Shown piece by piece: positions 36,011 to 48,449 of a stretch of DNA of 64,000 nt (its first letter is position 1; every line of letters starts with the position of its first letter). The notes below the pieces were generated by a model. It saw nothing but the letters and a program-made list of their open reading frames with translations. It had not been told where the DNA came from and made no database searches. Source of the DNA: Cephalotus follicularis (taxonomy: Eukaryota > Streptophyta > Magnoliopsida > Oxalidales > Cephalotaceae); assembly GCA_001972305.1 (NCBI GenBank), contig BDDD01000419.1, forward strand, positions 62,001-126,000, read 5' to 3'. Made by a program: the position numbers and the translations under genes.

Positions 36011-36165
36011 TGACTCATCCAACAAAACAGTAATAGTAATTCACATTCATGGCATCACTGATCACAACATAAAATCATGAGAACTTCAATTCACAGTGGA
36101 TTTCCAAAAGGATTTATGAACTATGAAACACAAATAACAAGATTATTCAACTAATTTGTATTATA

Positions 36166-36433
36166 GGGTAAAATACACAATTTTTTTTTTGAGGTTACCC
36201 ATCTGTTTTCAAATATTACAAAAACCTTCTCAGATTTGAGTCTATTTGAACATTAATCCTCTCAGTTTTGAGTCCGTGTAACGATTAATCACCTCATGTT
36301 TGAGTCCGTTTAACGATTAACCTTATTTGTTATAAGTATAAATTGTAAGTCAATGGGTATATGTAATATTTAAAAATATAAGGGATTAAATGTTAACGAG
36401 TCCAAATCTAAAGAGTTTTTTTTGTATTTTACC
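36166..36433. repeat. MITE-like element with terminal inverted repeats
   Basis: The left end GGGTAAAATACACAATTTTTT and the right end TTTTTTTGTATTTTACC are inverted copies. The interior repeats phrases such as GAGTCCGTTTAACGATTAA. About 270 bases long and non-coding. No clear target duplication was identified, so the superfamily is open (Mutator-like is possible). Confidence 0.6.
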
Positions 36434-37079
36434 AAATATTAAATTGACGGATCCCATCTTTGTCATTTTTGATTGATTTCATTGAAAATTTTCATTTTGC
36501 TAATGTAACTGAATATTAATGAGTTCCACTTTTTTGTTTTTATATCCATCCCAAAATTTCACAGATTTTCTCTAATGAGTAATAAGTGAAGCAGATTCTT
36601 TTTTTTTTTTATAGTATTTACAAAAATTTAAAATCATAGATTTATCCTTCATGTCATTTAACAATAATAAGAGATCTGTATTTATTGATAGTATACTGCT
36701 GTTGAGTAACATTTGTTCTTTTTTTAATAATTCTTCTTCTATTAATTATGACGTGAACGCAAAACTTCAGTATGATACTGGTTTAGCCCACACTGTATCA
36801 CCAAATAGATAACCATATTATTAAATAGTAATATTGGCCTAAAATACCAAATACTCAGCCCTTTGCACTCATCATTGCGTGGTTACCGGTTATTTGTGGT
36901 TAATTGGTTGTCAAATCCTGAGGTGACCCAGACCCACTAACCCAAATCTTAAACCCAATAAATTGATTACCGGAGGAAAACCAAAAAATAATGGCAAAAT
37001 ATATCAGATGGAGTCCGCAATAACAAGAAAATAATCATCTTCTTATTTATTAGCAAACCGATATAATGTCCATATTATT

Positions 37080-37331
37080 ATTAGAGATTATCTATTATAA
37101 GATGATAGTGTACTTAATTTAGATACAATATTATCTTAATTACTGTATATATTAATAATATTTTTTAAATCTAACCAATGAATTTAATAATCTATTTATC
37201 TAGGTCATTCATGCAAATATTTAGATTAATCGGATATCTCTAACTATTTTATTTTTATATGAAAAGTTAAACTGTTTTATAATTAACTCATAAATAATAA
37301 AATATTATCCTATTTAATATAATATCTACAG
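37080..37331. repeat. AT-rich MITE-like repeat, copy A (left arm plus centre)
   Basis: The first part (37080-37240) resembles, in reverse complement, 57076-57247. The second part (37250-37331, ending TATAATATCTACAG) matches 56990-57075 directly. The simplest reading is one element family with long inverted arms of about 165 bases and a centre of about 85 bases, each copy here having kept a different arm. Confidence 0.6.
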
Positions 37332-37359
37332 TAATTAGCTTTTTCATAGAGTCGACAAC

Positions 37360-38130
37360 TAAAGCTGTGTATTCGAGTATTACCCGAATTCAAATTGCTA
37401 TTCGGGTTAGGATTTTGGGTAGCAATTTGGTGTTCCTGAACCCTACCCGAAATTTCATTAGTTTTTTTTCACCTTTTTTGGAACATGTTTAGTTCCAATA
37501 CTGTAAAAATTAAACTTATAAATAATATGTATCAGCTAAAAGCCTAAAACTGCCAAAACATTTACAATCAAAACATTAAACTACATCCACACAAACAACT
37601 AAAACTATATCCATGAATCCAGTGATCCATCACAAAAACATTAAACAAAACACTAATAATAGCCACACTAACTTAAGAAAACCATAGCCGCCGATCGTTT
37701 TCGTTTTTATGATTGCTCCGTGTGAGACTTGAGTCGGGAGAGATGAGATGTGAGAGGAATATGGGATTTTGACTTTTGAAATTTGATTTTAGCAGAAGTG
37801 AAGTGAAAATTGAAAGGGTTTAAGGCCTTAAGGGTGTTGTCGTGTTGGGCTTGTGGGACTGAGAGTGGGTCTTTAGTGTTGGGCATGTTTCTTAAAATGA
37901 AGTGAAGAATGTCTAAAATACTAAAAGCCCAAACAATAACTCTAAAATTCGGGTTTCGGGTTTACCCGAATTTTAAATCATACAAACCGAACTCAAACCC
38001 ATATTTTAAGTACACCCGAAAAATCCTACCCAAAAAACCTAAATACCCGAAAACCTAAACCCGATAACAAATTTCAGGTCTATTTTGCTAAAAAATTCGA
38101 GTACACCAGAAATTTGCACAACCCTATCAG
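37360..38130. mobile_element. non-autonomous hAT-like element with CGGGT subterminal repeats
   Basis: Both ends carry many copies of CGGGTT, TTCGGGT and ACCCGAA motifs, in opposite orientation at the two ends. The left end is AGCTGTGTATTCGAGTA; the right end in reverse is TAGGGTTGTGCAAATTTC. This resembles the CTAGGGGTGTNCA ends of plant hAT MITEs. The interior has no protein signature. A clear 8-bp target duplication was not found. Confidence 0.5.
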
Positions 38131-38347
38131 TTAACTGATTTTGTGACCCGTTCTCTTTAATTCTCTAGGAGTTATTTTAACCTTGAATGTTATTAATAGA
38201 TGCTACAGCAATAGTCCCTCGTACTTGGAAAGTAATAATGTAGCAGTTGACAACCTTTTCTTCTTTTACTTCACATAGCTTTTCGTCTCCCTGATAGCTG
38301 GAAGTTCTCCAAAAGTATGAAAAGCTAGAGGGAACGAAAAGCTTTCC
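38131..38347. other. short intergenic stretch
   Basis: About 215 bases between the hAT-like element and the solo LTR, ending in TTTCC, the left target duplication of that LTR. No gene seen. Confidence 0.5.
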
Positions 38348-38795
38348 TGTCACGTCCTGAACCCCAAGGAAGACCCCAAGGCTCGACACGTAACAGGTCC
38401 GTCCATACGATCCATCACATACGTAGCATCAAACTCCAAAAATACGCTACAAATTGAAAACTTTAACATATAACATGAATGCGGAATATAATCATTCAAT
38501 ATTTGAACCCAACCATAATCATAACGTCAAACACATATATCTTAAGCGTTGCTACAAGCCGGCAGGTCAATAGCTGAAATACAAAATGTCTCTTATACAT
38601 CAAGCCTTTTATACAAGGTAAGCCAAAACCACAATTCTTATACATGCCCACATAAGGAAACAACAATCTGAGCCGCTGACCACAATCTGCCTGGGAAGTC
38701 CGATTCGTCTCGATCTGCCTCACGTCGATGCATCACCTGTACCTGACCCATTATGAGAATGGTTCAGCAACCCATGGCTGTGTAGGCTATACTAT

Positions 38796-40451
38796 GAGTA
38801 TGTTTGGTAATGCTGTGTATTTTGTAAAAATACTTTTAGTAAAAGTGCTGTTGTCAAAAGTGCTGTGACGAAGCTGAAAGCGTTTAGTAAATTCAACAAC
38901 TAAAAGTGCTTATACAGTGAATATGTGTTTGGTAAATATATATTTGAAACTGCTGTGGACATTTGAAATGACTGAAATAGACATGAAATTATAAATGTTT
39001 ATTTTGATTAGTTTGGTAACAAACCTAAATAAAATTCATACTATCCATAATTTTTTTACTTTAAATTATAAATTTAGATGATTTATTACTTTTCTTTCTC
39101 AAATATTAAAATTTATAAAAATTCTTATCAACTCACATCATTTATATCAGAAACGGATTCATATCAAAAAAATTTACGAACAGGCCATTGTTACACTGTT
39201 AATCAAAGTTACCCATTGTTACATTGTTAATCAAAGTTAGTTCACCAAACTCATTCTTAGTTCACCAAAATCGCACCATCATCAACCTCACAATTGCCCC
39301 ACAATGGCCTTTGTCCATACACCAACAAGTTAAGCCATAAACTACCATCACCATAACCAATACCACCCATAAATCATCATCAACGAAACAGAGCCACCAT
39401 CAATCCTCCCCTGGCATAGCCATCACCTGCAAACCAAAAACTAGGCGTCACCACAAACGGCCAACCAAACAACCATCGACAACCTCAATGCCCCAAAACA
39501 AAGAAACAACAAAAATCAAGCAAAAGTGCACTGTAGCCTTCTCCTCAAGACTAACGAACTAGAAAACAAAACAGAGCACCACCAAAATACCACAACACTC
39601 ATGCTCAAGCCATGGCACCTGCAAAATCATACTCATGCTCAAGCCTTAGGGGCATCCTTTTAGTTTAGGCAGAGGCTAGGGATAGTTGCTTCAAGTTTAA
39701 AATTGTGGCATTTGAGGGATTGGCTTCGTAGAGAAAAGTAGATGAGCAGTTTGGTAGATGAGAAGTAGATGAGAACTAAACTGCTGTCAATGAACGCCAC
39801 TGCTACCAAGCCATCTCTTGAGCTATCACTGCACACACAAAACAAAGGAAACAAATTCATCCACCGTCCACCAACTTCAAGCAGATACCCAAACACAAAT
39901 ACACAGCCCCTATGCACCCATTGTCATACCCATCGTTTCCCATAGGCCACATGCACCTTGCCACCAGCTTCAAACCCACATCAAATCAACCCAAGCTTCG
40001 TCCAACAACAAGCCGCCATCGCGCTATCACGCCAGTGATTTTATGTCTTCTAGATTAAGAGAGAGAGATCGAGATCGAGAGATGTCTTCAAGAGAGAGAT
40101 TGAATGCTTTTTTGCTCTTGAATCGAGTAGAGAGAGATGTCTTTGAAAGATTGAATGGAGATAAACTGAATCGAGAGAGAGAGATTGCTTTTCAGAGAGA
40201 GATGGAGAGGCTGCTTTTCAGAGATAGATGTTTTCAAGAGAGAGAGAGAGAGAGAGCCGTGATTTTATTTTGAAACGCGTTATACCAACCAGTCTTTTTT
40301 GGTTGGGCCAAAAATCACGTTCTCAACTTTAAAACCAAAATCACTTTTATTCAACAACAGTTTTTTTTTTTCATTCACTGAACTTCATTTCAGAGTGTGG
40401 TTGGGCCCCAAAGTGCGGTTGGGCAACCCAACCACACTACCAAACGGGGTC
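38796..40451. mobile_element. 1.66-kb PIF/Harbinger-like non-autonomous element nested in the solo LTR
   Basis: The left end is GAGTATGTTTGGTAATGCTGTG. The right end read in reverse is GACCCCGTTTGGTAGTGTGG. A 3-bp duplication TAT flanks it (38793-38795 and 40452-40454). Subterminal AAAAGTGCTGT motifs match the remnant at 770-892. The interior has no transposase; a 151-codon frame at 39818-40273 is a by-product of GA-rich repeats (about 40060-40255). It inserted into the solo LTR and is therefore younger than it. Confidence 0.7.
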
Positions 40452-40514
40452 TATATGCTATGAAATGCAACAATTATAATAGGTATATAAGCATGACGTG
40501 TTATATGCAAGCTA

Positions 40515-40571
40515 ACCCGCCTATATATATATATATGTATATATATATGTATATATATATGTATATATAAG
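40515..40571. repeat. TA/GTATA microsatellite
   Basis: Alternating TA runs broken by G at a regular spacing of about 14 bases (ATATATATATGTATAT recurring). Confidence 0.9.
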
Positions 40572-40794
40572 CTCATTTAGGTGAAAATATCAACAGTTAC
40601 GATCAGGTTCAATTGAACCCTCACTATCCATAAACAACAATAAAAGTGAAAAATAGTATATATCATATACATTCCATGCCATCCATACATACAATACTGT
40701 ACAATACTGTATAAGTACAAACAAAATACATACAATTCCATACATATAAAAAATCCGGGGCTTACATTTCCTCTATTTTCCACCCCACTCTTTG

Positions 40795-41078
40795 ATCTTA
40801 AGAATGCTAGTTTTAAGAATGAGTGATTGCCCTTCTTCGACCCTTACTACCTAACCTGAGAGCGGATAGCCAATGCGTTCCACTTATTGAAACAGGGTTT
40901 TATGGTCAGTCCGCAACCCCTGGATGTCGAAGGCGTCCTTGGGGTGATCTCGTAGTTCCTACGGGGTGGAAACGATAGGGTCGGTCCATGGATTTTTCTT
41001 CCTTTTTTTTGCCACATTTCGCTCAAAAGGTTGAAGGGAGATAGTGCATCAAGCTGTTTTAAGGGCCTTGATCCTCTT
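40795..41078. other. possible mitochondrial-derived DNA (NUMT), left part
   Basis: GC-balanced, repeat-free sequence (GGCGTCCTTGGGGTGATC, GGGTCGGTCCATGG) unlike the AT-rich nuclear flanks. It continues at 56794 once the solo LTR and one target copy are removed (…GATCCTCTT then CGTCAAGGATCCC…). It reminds me of plant mitochondrial non-coding DNA, but I cannot name a gene. It could instead be a decayed nuclear gene. Confidence 0.35.
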
Positions 41079-42058
41079 TGTAACGCTCTGAATTTTTTTT
41101 ATCAAACCAATATATTAATTAATTTATTAAATAATGGATTGGTTTGAGTTACTTGCTTAATATATGTTTGTTGTCTGAAATAGAAATAAGCATTAAAATT
41201 ATGATTTTTGATGCATAATAGGGCGAATCGGCATTTCGTGTAAGAATGAAAGGGAGATAAATATGAGAAATTTAGAAGACGATATAGTAAGTGAATTGAG
41301 ACAAAAAAAAAAAAGGAGAAGTATGGACCAAAAAAGTTAAAGGAGTTTTAAAGGAATTGAGTTTCCTATTTGAATAAGGATTCTAATAGGGTTAGACCTA
41401 GGAGCTTATATAAGCATAAGTGTAGGGTTAATTCGTGAAGAAAAAAAAAGGAGACCATAGAGGAAGAGAGAGGTGCAGCCAGACCTAGGAGAGGGAAAAA
41501 GAAATTTCGTTTGCAAAAAAAATTGCTCATGAGCAAAGGTAAGGGATTTCCTATTTCGTAAATTCGTGATTGTTTCCATGCAACATCATTTCTTTGATAT
41601 TAGAATTGATGATTACAAGTGTTTAATGTGAAATCTTTAATCCATATGTTATATTGATTATACATATTGATGTATTGATTGGTGTATCATGTTCTTGTTT
41701 AATCAATTGATGGTTGATCAATCTTTCTTGAAATCCTGTTTTTCTTGATTTCTTACGTGCACCGCTTTTAAAATATTCGTCAAATATTCTACAGTTGTCC
41801 AAAAATTATGAATATTACATTGGTTTAAAGGGTTTTCAATGATCTACAACTTTCATGTTTTGTGTTGGCCTGAATCGATCTTTTTCTTGATGGAATTCTC
41901 TGTTTTACATTACTGTCGTGCCTGTTATCGCAGATGGAGAACCGAAACTTTGTAAAATCTCCTAGGATTCGTTTTAATTCCGATTTATGTTTCGCTAACT
42001 GATTTTGAAACTTTAAGATGTCTATTTTAACTTTGATGTTTTGAGTTTGGTTAAAATC

Positions 42059-42530
42059 TGATATGGAAAAATTTCTACTCAAATAAGACACTGCCATGTA
42101 TCTTCTGGAGCTACAATGCAATTTAAAATCTAGAATGATTACACACGAGATAACGTCTCGATGCCAAATAAGGAAATGGATGAAATCCTCGGTCGTTTTC
42201 TAGGGACATTAAACTCCTCCACGATGCAAAATGTTGGGAGACAATCACGGACATGTATGACTATATATACCCCTAAGAAAAAAAAGGCACGGGTCGATCA
42301 ATTTGCCATTTGAGCCTATTGTTTTCTCTACAATTCAACTGACTTAAGCATCGGAGGGTCTCCGGAAGTAAAACTCCTGGACATTTGATATAGTGCTTTC
42401 TTCGTTTGCAGGGAAGACAAGAGTACCAAACTCAATCCAACATCATCCTCAGAGCATTCAACGCGTTTTCCTCTACAAATAAAACATCTACACGTAGTGA
42501 ACTGTTGTATAGTTGATTTTGACATCAACA
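42059..42530 (+). repeat. 5' LTR of the Tat-type element
   Basis: About 472 bases with a TATATATACCCCT promoter-like motif near 42262 and the LTR body ATTTGCCATTTGAGCC shared with 55057-55539. Confidence 0.9.
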
Positions 42531-42756
42531 GTTGACGTCGTCTGTGGGAAGCGCGACAAAAATTTGTTTAACCATGCCTCCGAGAAGAATCACCTGCTCT
42601 GCAGCCGCTGGTAGTCAAGCTCCCGCTGACAATCAAACTCCTGCTGCCAGTCAGGCTCGCTTGTGACCCCCCGTGTCACATTTACGAGGTTGTCATGCAA
42701 AGGACGAGAGCGTATTCTATTATTAGTATTAAATTAAATTAAACTAAAAAAACGAT

Positions 42757-42795
42757 TGAAGCACCCGACGTTTCTAGAAAACGTCAGGTGCTTCA
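42757..42795. repeat. near-perfect hairpin
   Basis: TGAAGCACCCGACGTTT, a CTAG loop, then AAAACGTCAGGTGCTTCA. The arms pair over about 17 bases with one mismatch (CCC versus CCT). Confidence 0.9.
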
Positions 42796-45287
42796 CTAAT
42801 AAAAATTAAAGAGAGCATGGAAGCGGGCATTTACGTCAGAGAACAAACGCGAGAGAGAAGGAGAGATGCCGGAGATGATGCCGGGTGAGGCGTTGGAGGC
42901 TGGGAATAGCGACGAACGGCGAGCTTCCACTGCCAGGTAATCCTTCCTCTTTTTCTTTCTCTTTTTTTCTCCCTTATCTTTTCTTCTCTTCCGCGCCAAA
43001 CGGCTACTGCTGTTGCTCCTCCGCCACCGATACCATCGCGGGTGGGGCTGGTCTTCATCGTGGGGATCACCTACACCCATTTCGACGGTGGCTGTGGCGT
43101 CATTTAGCCGGAATTGACCGAATTCTAGGCGCTGAGTCAACCCAGTCGCCCTGCCTCCTGTGATGCCACGTTTGGCGCCGATTCCCAGCGAGTCTCGGCC
43201 ACCAATGAGTAGCAGGGACGCTGTGGAGGCTAAGGGTGGCGTGACCGGTGCAATGGCGACTTGGCCAGAGGTTTGGCACTGCTGCAACGGCCGAGTCTGA
43301 CCGAGTTACGGGCAAAAATGCATAGTACGGGCCTTGTGGACACTTTTTTGTGAAGCGGCCTAAATTTTTGGTTGACCGGTGAGTTGACTCAGTGAGTCAA
43401 ACTCACTGCCGGTGGTGGCTACCCATTTCCAGGCGAGTCATAGCGAGTTTCGATCCGTAATAAGTTGACCAGCCATTTTGGGGGTTGTATTGGGTGTCGC
43501 CGAAACTTCGGCAAGTTGGCCGGAGTTCTGATTACGACAAATTATGTTTCTTGTATGTATGTCGTAACGATACGTGTTATGTCTATACAACGTGAAGGAT
43601 GGTGGAGTTCCAATTGATGATGACCCACAGTTTTTCTGGCGAACCCAGTTTTCGGTAAGTCGTAATTCACCTTCTTTTTCCTGTTCAAATGTGGTTTAAT
43701 AAGTTTACCGATGTGATGGAGTAATTACACTATAGTAGATAATTATGGCTGTATTGGAACGGGTTATAAGCTAATGATAGTGAATTGTGAGTAACATGAA
43801 TGATGAGGTGATTATATGATAATGTTAGTAAGTGAGGGTATGTGAAGTGGTGTTTTAATGTCAAGCAGTAATTATGCGAATATTGTGATGATGAAATTAT
43901 AGGTTGTTAGGTGTGATTAGAGGGGGGAAACCGGATCATGGCATTTCATGCTTTCATTCATGTGTTTCATGTTAAAAGTAGAGAACCTATGAATTCTAAG
44001 TCAGTTATGTAATGATTTTGTAGACGATAATCCTGTATCTGATTCGGAGAATCGAGGTGCTAGTCCGCAATAGCTGATTTTAGTAATTCTGTGAGTAGAA
44101 CATCTCCTTCCTTTACCTTATTTGTTATTGCTATTCTTTGATGATGTGACTCTATTGTGATTTCTCAAATGTCAAATGTTGTTGATAGCCTTTATTATTG
44201 GATTCCATCATGTGACATGACTTGTTTCTTGATATTTTGATCATTGGTCGTGCTTTGATTGTGCTTCTTAATTGCATATTTGCTGATAGACCTTATTGTT
44301 GACTAATCCATGTGAATTGTTATATGACGATTTCATTGTTGGTTATTCGGGAACCCTTTGAGTATTCTCGTTTGAACTTCTACATTGATATGAGACCTTG
44401 TGATAGTATATTCATTTCACCTCGTGATGTCGTATCCGCATTGGCTCCTGCGGACGTATATTGTTCTGTTGCTGTTGTTATATCTGTTTAACTTCTACGA
44501 AGATCTATTTCGTTCTATTGATATTGTTATATTCATTCTAGCTTTGTATCATTTTGTTTGAGTTTTGTTGTTGGGTATGTGTTTTTTGTGGTTCTATCAT
44601 GAGATGGTTATTGAGGGCCGGATTTGTTGATTTGGATTGGTTTCTGTTTTGTTATACTTGAGCTTTGTTGATGATACCGTTGAGCAATTTATTATTTAAG
44701 AGTCTTGTTGTCTTCATATGTGCCATGTTTTCTTGTGATATGTGATATTGGTTGGGATTTTTATCCCGGCTGTCTTCTGTTAACGTATACATGGTTGTGA
44801 TATGATTCCGAGCGGGTATATGCTCGATGTTCTGGGTGACTTGGTCACCTTCTCACATTTGTGATATCGTGACTTGTCATATTGTTATACTATGTTATAC
44901 TCTGATGCCGGGTACCGGATTTTTTGATATGTATTACCAGTCCAAGGAGTGGTATATGTTCGACGCTCAACTCTATTTAGCAGGCCCATTGGTCTATGAT
45001 GGTATGTTATGTAGAAACTGCCCCCGGGTTCCATACCTGTATCTGCGGCATACTATTGTCTATAATGGTATGCTAAGTGTGAGTGTAGCAGAGCTGCTCC
45101 ATTACCCTCCTATTGGACTGTGTTTGATTACTGGATATATATATGATTTTTGGACGAGGGCTGGGTCCGTGCACTGATCATGCCGGCCCGTCGGACGAGG
45201 CAGAGGCATAGGCACTCTATACCGGTATATGAAGGATGTGTACAGTCCTGTAGTCTATGGCCTATTTATATATTATTGCTGCAGCGG

Positions 45288-45378
45288 TTATGATATGACG
45301 CCATGTGATTTGACGGGGTTATGATATGACGCCATGTGATTTGGCGATGATATGATATCGCCATGTGATTTGGCGGGG
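45288..45378. repeat. three-copy minisatellite of about 31 bases
   Basis: The unit GATATGACGCCATGTGATTT followed by GACGGGG or GGCGATG or GGCGGGG occurs three times in tandem, the third somewhat shortened. It lies within the 4.2-kb LTR-like insertion. Confidence 0.9.
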
Positions 45379-46889
45379 ATACGAGGTAGTGACATGATAG
45401 GTACCAACATCCTCTTATATGTTTATGATTCTTTGGGCACATATTACATTCTTGATATTGATATTGTCATTTGAGTTATGATCATATCTTTAAGTTTTGA
45501 TATTCATATACTTGATATTATTGTGACTCTCATGTATTTGATTGGTGTCTTGAGTATGATATTTGTTTAGTGGACTTCTTTGTTGAGTCACTGGTTATTT
45601 CATTGTGAGTCTATCGTATTGTAGAGTATTGACTTAATCATTGAGATTGTTTCATGGATTCTTGGGTTATTGCATTTGATGAGTTTGAGCGTTCTTTCAT
45701 GGAGCCATGATGGTCTTTCATTCTGTCACTTATTGGTTTTACCCAGCATGAGTTTATATTCTCGATCATATCCGTGATTATTGATATTTTATATACTCTG
45801 ATTTTATTGTACTTGGAAAGTATTGAGCTTGAGTTTGTTCAACGGAACTTTTATTGTTGACATCCGAGTTTAGAGCCTTGTTAATGTCTATGGTAACTAT
45901 TGTGGATCTGTTTTGATAATCTTGTTTACATTCATGACTCATGTTATATTGTGGAGCCATTTGTCGAGTATCAAGATCCATTTTCCCGATTTCTTTTACA
46001 TTTGTGATTCTCATTTACATCGTGGACTTCATTTATTCGTTTACATATCGAGAATCTCAATATCCCTTTGTGATCTCGATATCTCTTGTGATCTCGATAT
46101 CCCTTGTGGATCATGATTTGTTATGGATCTTGATATCTTCGGTTGATTTTGACTATCCATTTGGATCTTGATTTCATTTCTTGCTGTAGATTTACATTGC
46201 ATTCTACTTTGAGCTTATATCATTTCTCTTTTTATTCGGTATATAGTTATGGGAGATGTATTTATTATTTCTACTCACTTAGTCATTTGGACTAACCCCC
46301 TCCTTTTTCTTTCCCTTCCAAATAGAGACAAAATGATTGTTAGTTTGTTGCTGTAGATGTTTGACCACGGAGGCATGGCATGCTACCACGATTTCGACAC
46401 ATGCATATTATCACGACATCAACATTTAATTAAGCATTTACTTATGTTTTTATAAAAAAATGTTTGCTCTTATGGTTTTGCTTTTAAAAGGGCCGAGCCC
46501 TATGGATTTACTTTGCATACTTTGATAAAATGGTTGAGGCAGAGCCCAACCCATACATGCTTATTAGTTTACTTTGTGGTTTGTTGAGGGCTGAACCCAA
46601 TTATCAACTGTTGATTCCTCCTTCGGGAGTGTGGTTATAAACTGCGTTTTTCTTTACAGGGGGTATAGTCCGATAAACGGATACTACATGCCCGATTTTC
46701 GTAAAAATTTAAGAGTTAGAAAATTTTTTAAAGTTTTGGAAACGTTTAATTTTTTTTATTTTCAAGTTTAAAGTGAGTTTTATAAAAACCATGTGTTGGC
46801 TTCCGAAAGGAAGTTATCATGTGGAACGTCATGTCTGTTCTCAGTAGGATATCGGTTGTTGTAGGGAACGAGTGTGACATCTCGAGCAA

Positions 46890-48440
46890 GCTCCCATCAC
46901 CGGTGAGCAATTCAACCAGCTTCTCTAAGAGATGATGAGGCTTACAACCTTGCTGGCGAATAACTTGGCCAGCCAAAATCAGATTGGACCAATCCGACCA
47001 GCCATCCAAGATCAGACTGGACTGAGCAGGCCAGACCCAGAAATACAACAGCCCCAAGGGACCAGGCGAAACCCGCCGAGGAGGGCCATGTGTCCTCCAA
47101 GGCGGTCAGATATTGATATATCTCTGAGGGTGGAGTCTTCGAGTGCGATGGATTATAGTTATAATCCCCAACAAGGCCTTCCAAAGCAAGATCCGATGGA
47201 AGAGGATTACTTAGTGGAGGAGGAGGAAACCCGCACACGTTCCTACTATTCTCGTAGGACCGAAACGCTACAGAGGAGCAGGTCAGACCATTCAGTCTGA
47301 CTTGCCATGGGTACATCGCAGGTTTCTAGCAAGATTAGGAACATTGATGATGTGGAGAAAACCATGAACATAAGGTTTGTTGAGATGGAAATGAGGCTCA
47401 GAGGAGCCGAGCAGTCGAAGGGGTACCTGTCGGAGGTACAAAACATAAAGTGTATGCCGTTCATACTAGAGATAATGAGGGAGCGTATCCCAAGAGGATT
47501 TCAGTTCCCGAATCTCATGGAGTATGATGGATCTATGGACCCAATCCAGCATATGCGACACTACACTCATATCATGCTGGTACACCAGGCTTCAGATGTT
47601 GTGCTTTACCGAGGACTTCTGACAACTTTGATCGGTGCAGCCCATGCATGGTATTCCACACTGCCCCCATATTCAATGGTGAGTTTCGAGAAGTTCACAG
47701 AGATGTTCGTCACCAAATTCCTCAACAGCACCACACAAAACTATTCAATCAATGTGGTACAGGGGAAGAATGAATCCCTAGAGACTACCTCACTAGATTC
47801 AACAAGGAGTCTCTGACGATGAAGGACTTGGAGCCATCTTTTGCTCTTACAGCTCTGAATAGTGGGTTGAAAGACAACTCAGCCTTTATCTTTTCCCTCA
47901 TAAAGAAGCCTGCTCTAAACATGGCAGACCTGCTGAGAAGAACAGAGAAGTATGTGAATGCAGAGGAGGCTATGGCAACTAGGAAGCAGAAGACTTCTTG
48001 ATCGGATCATCAGGTGGAGAAAGATGAGCACTCTGTGGAAGAAGCAAAATAGAAAAGGAGGGCCAGAGCTGACAAAGGATGATTTGAGGCACAAGCTTTC
48101 CAAGAGGGAGGAGTCACCAAAAAGGGGGGCACCAATCCCCTCCTACAAAAATTTCACCCCTCTCTTGGAGATGCAGACTAGGATACTAGCGGTGGAAAAA
48201 GGACAAAGTCCTTATCCAGTGGCCAGCTCCATTGAGATTCCCGGCAGAGAAGAGGGACTCAAACAAATACTGTCGGTACCACCATGATCACGGGCATAAT
48301 ACGGAAGAGTGCAGGAACTTGAAGAATCAGATAGAAGACCTGATTCACAAAGGTCATCTACGAAAGTATGTATATAGGGATGCTCCCCAAGAAATAAGGA
48401 AGTGCAGAGAACAAGCTCTGTAGCAGAAAGTGGAGTAGGC
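46890..48440 (+). pseudogene. gag region of the Tat-type element
   Basis: Plus-strand frames carry RLTTLLANNLASQNQIGP, a Pro/Arg-rich linker and the gag core (GAAHAWYSTLPPYSMVSFE, INVVQGKNESL, ADLLRRTEKYVNAEEA). A CRYHHDHGHNTEECRN knuckle-like motif (C-x..H..C type) follows. It is closely similar to the gag at 33471-34973. Broken fossil. Confidence 0.88.
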
Positions 48441-48449
48441 GTATGGGGG

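Larger units (their letters stand above)
38348..40766. mobile_element. solo LTR (Ty3/gypsy-like) interrupted by a DNA element
   Basis: It begins TGTCACGTCCTGAACCCC and ends ATCCGGGGCTTACA, with the 5-bp duplication TTTCC at 38343-38347 and 40767-40771. Without the inserted element at 38796-40451 it is about 760 bases. No internal retroelement region is present, so this is a solo LTR left by recombination. It is a fossil without coding capacity; the age cannot be estimated from a single LTR. Confidence 0.75.
42662..46870 (+). mobile_element. 4.2-kb non-coding LTR-like insertion inside the Tat-type element
   Basis: It begins TGTGACCCCCCGTGTCAC and ends GAACGAGTGTGACA, between gag-leader sequence on the left and gag sequence on the right (CAAGCTCCCATCACCGG). 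No protein domain is visible. The long T/G-rich body with many GATATTG-like phrases resembles a very long LTR of a Tekay/Del-type Ty3/gypsy element left as a solo copy. The flanks share CTCG but no clean 5-bp duplication, so bounds are good to a few bases only. It is the youngest layer of the nest and has no coding capacity. Confidence 0.5.

Noticed and set aside
39818-40273. 151-codon frame rich in Arg-Glu-Arg-Asp
   Set aside because: The product comes from GA/GAT repeats inside a non-autonomous DNA element; no family resemblance and no gene context.
42885-43287. Frames of 92-163 codons on both strands
   Set aside because: They fall in the GC-rich part of the 4.2-kb LTR-like unit and have no recognisable domain.
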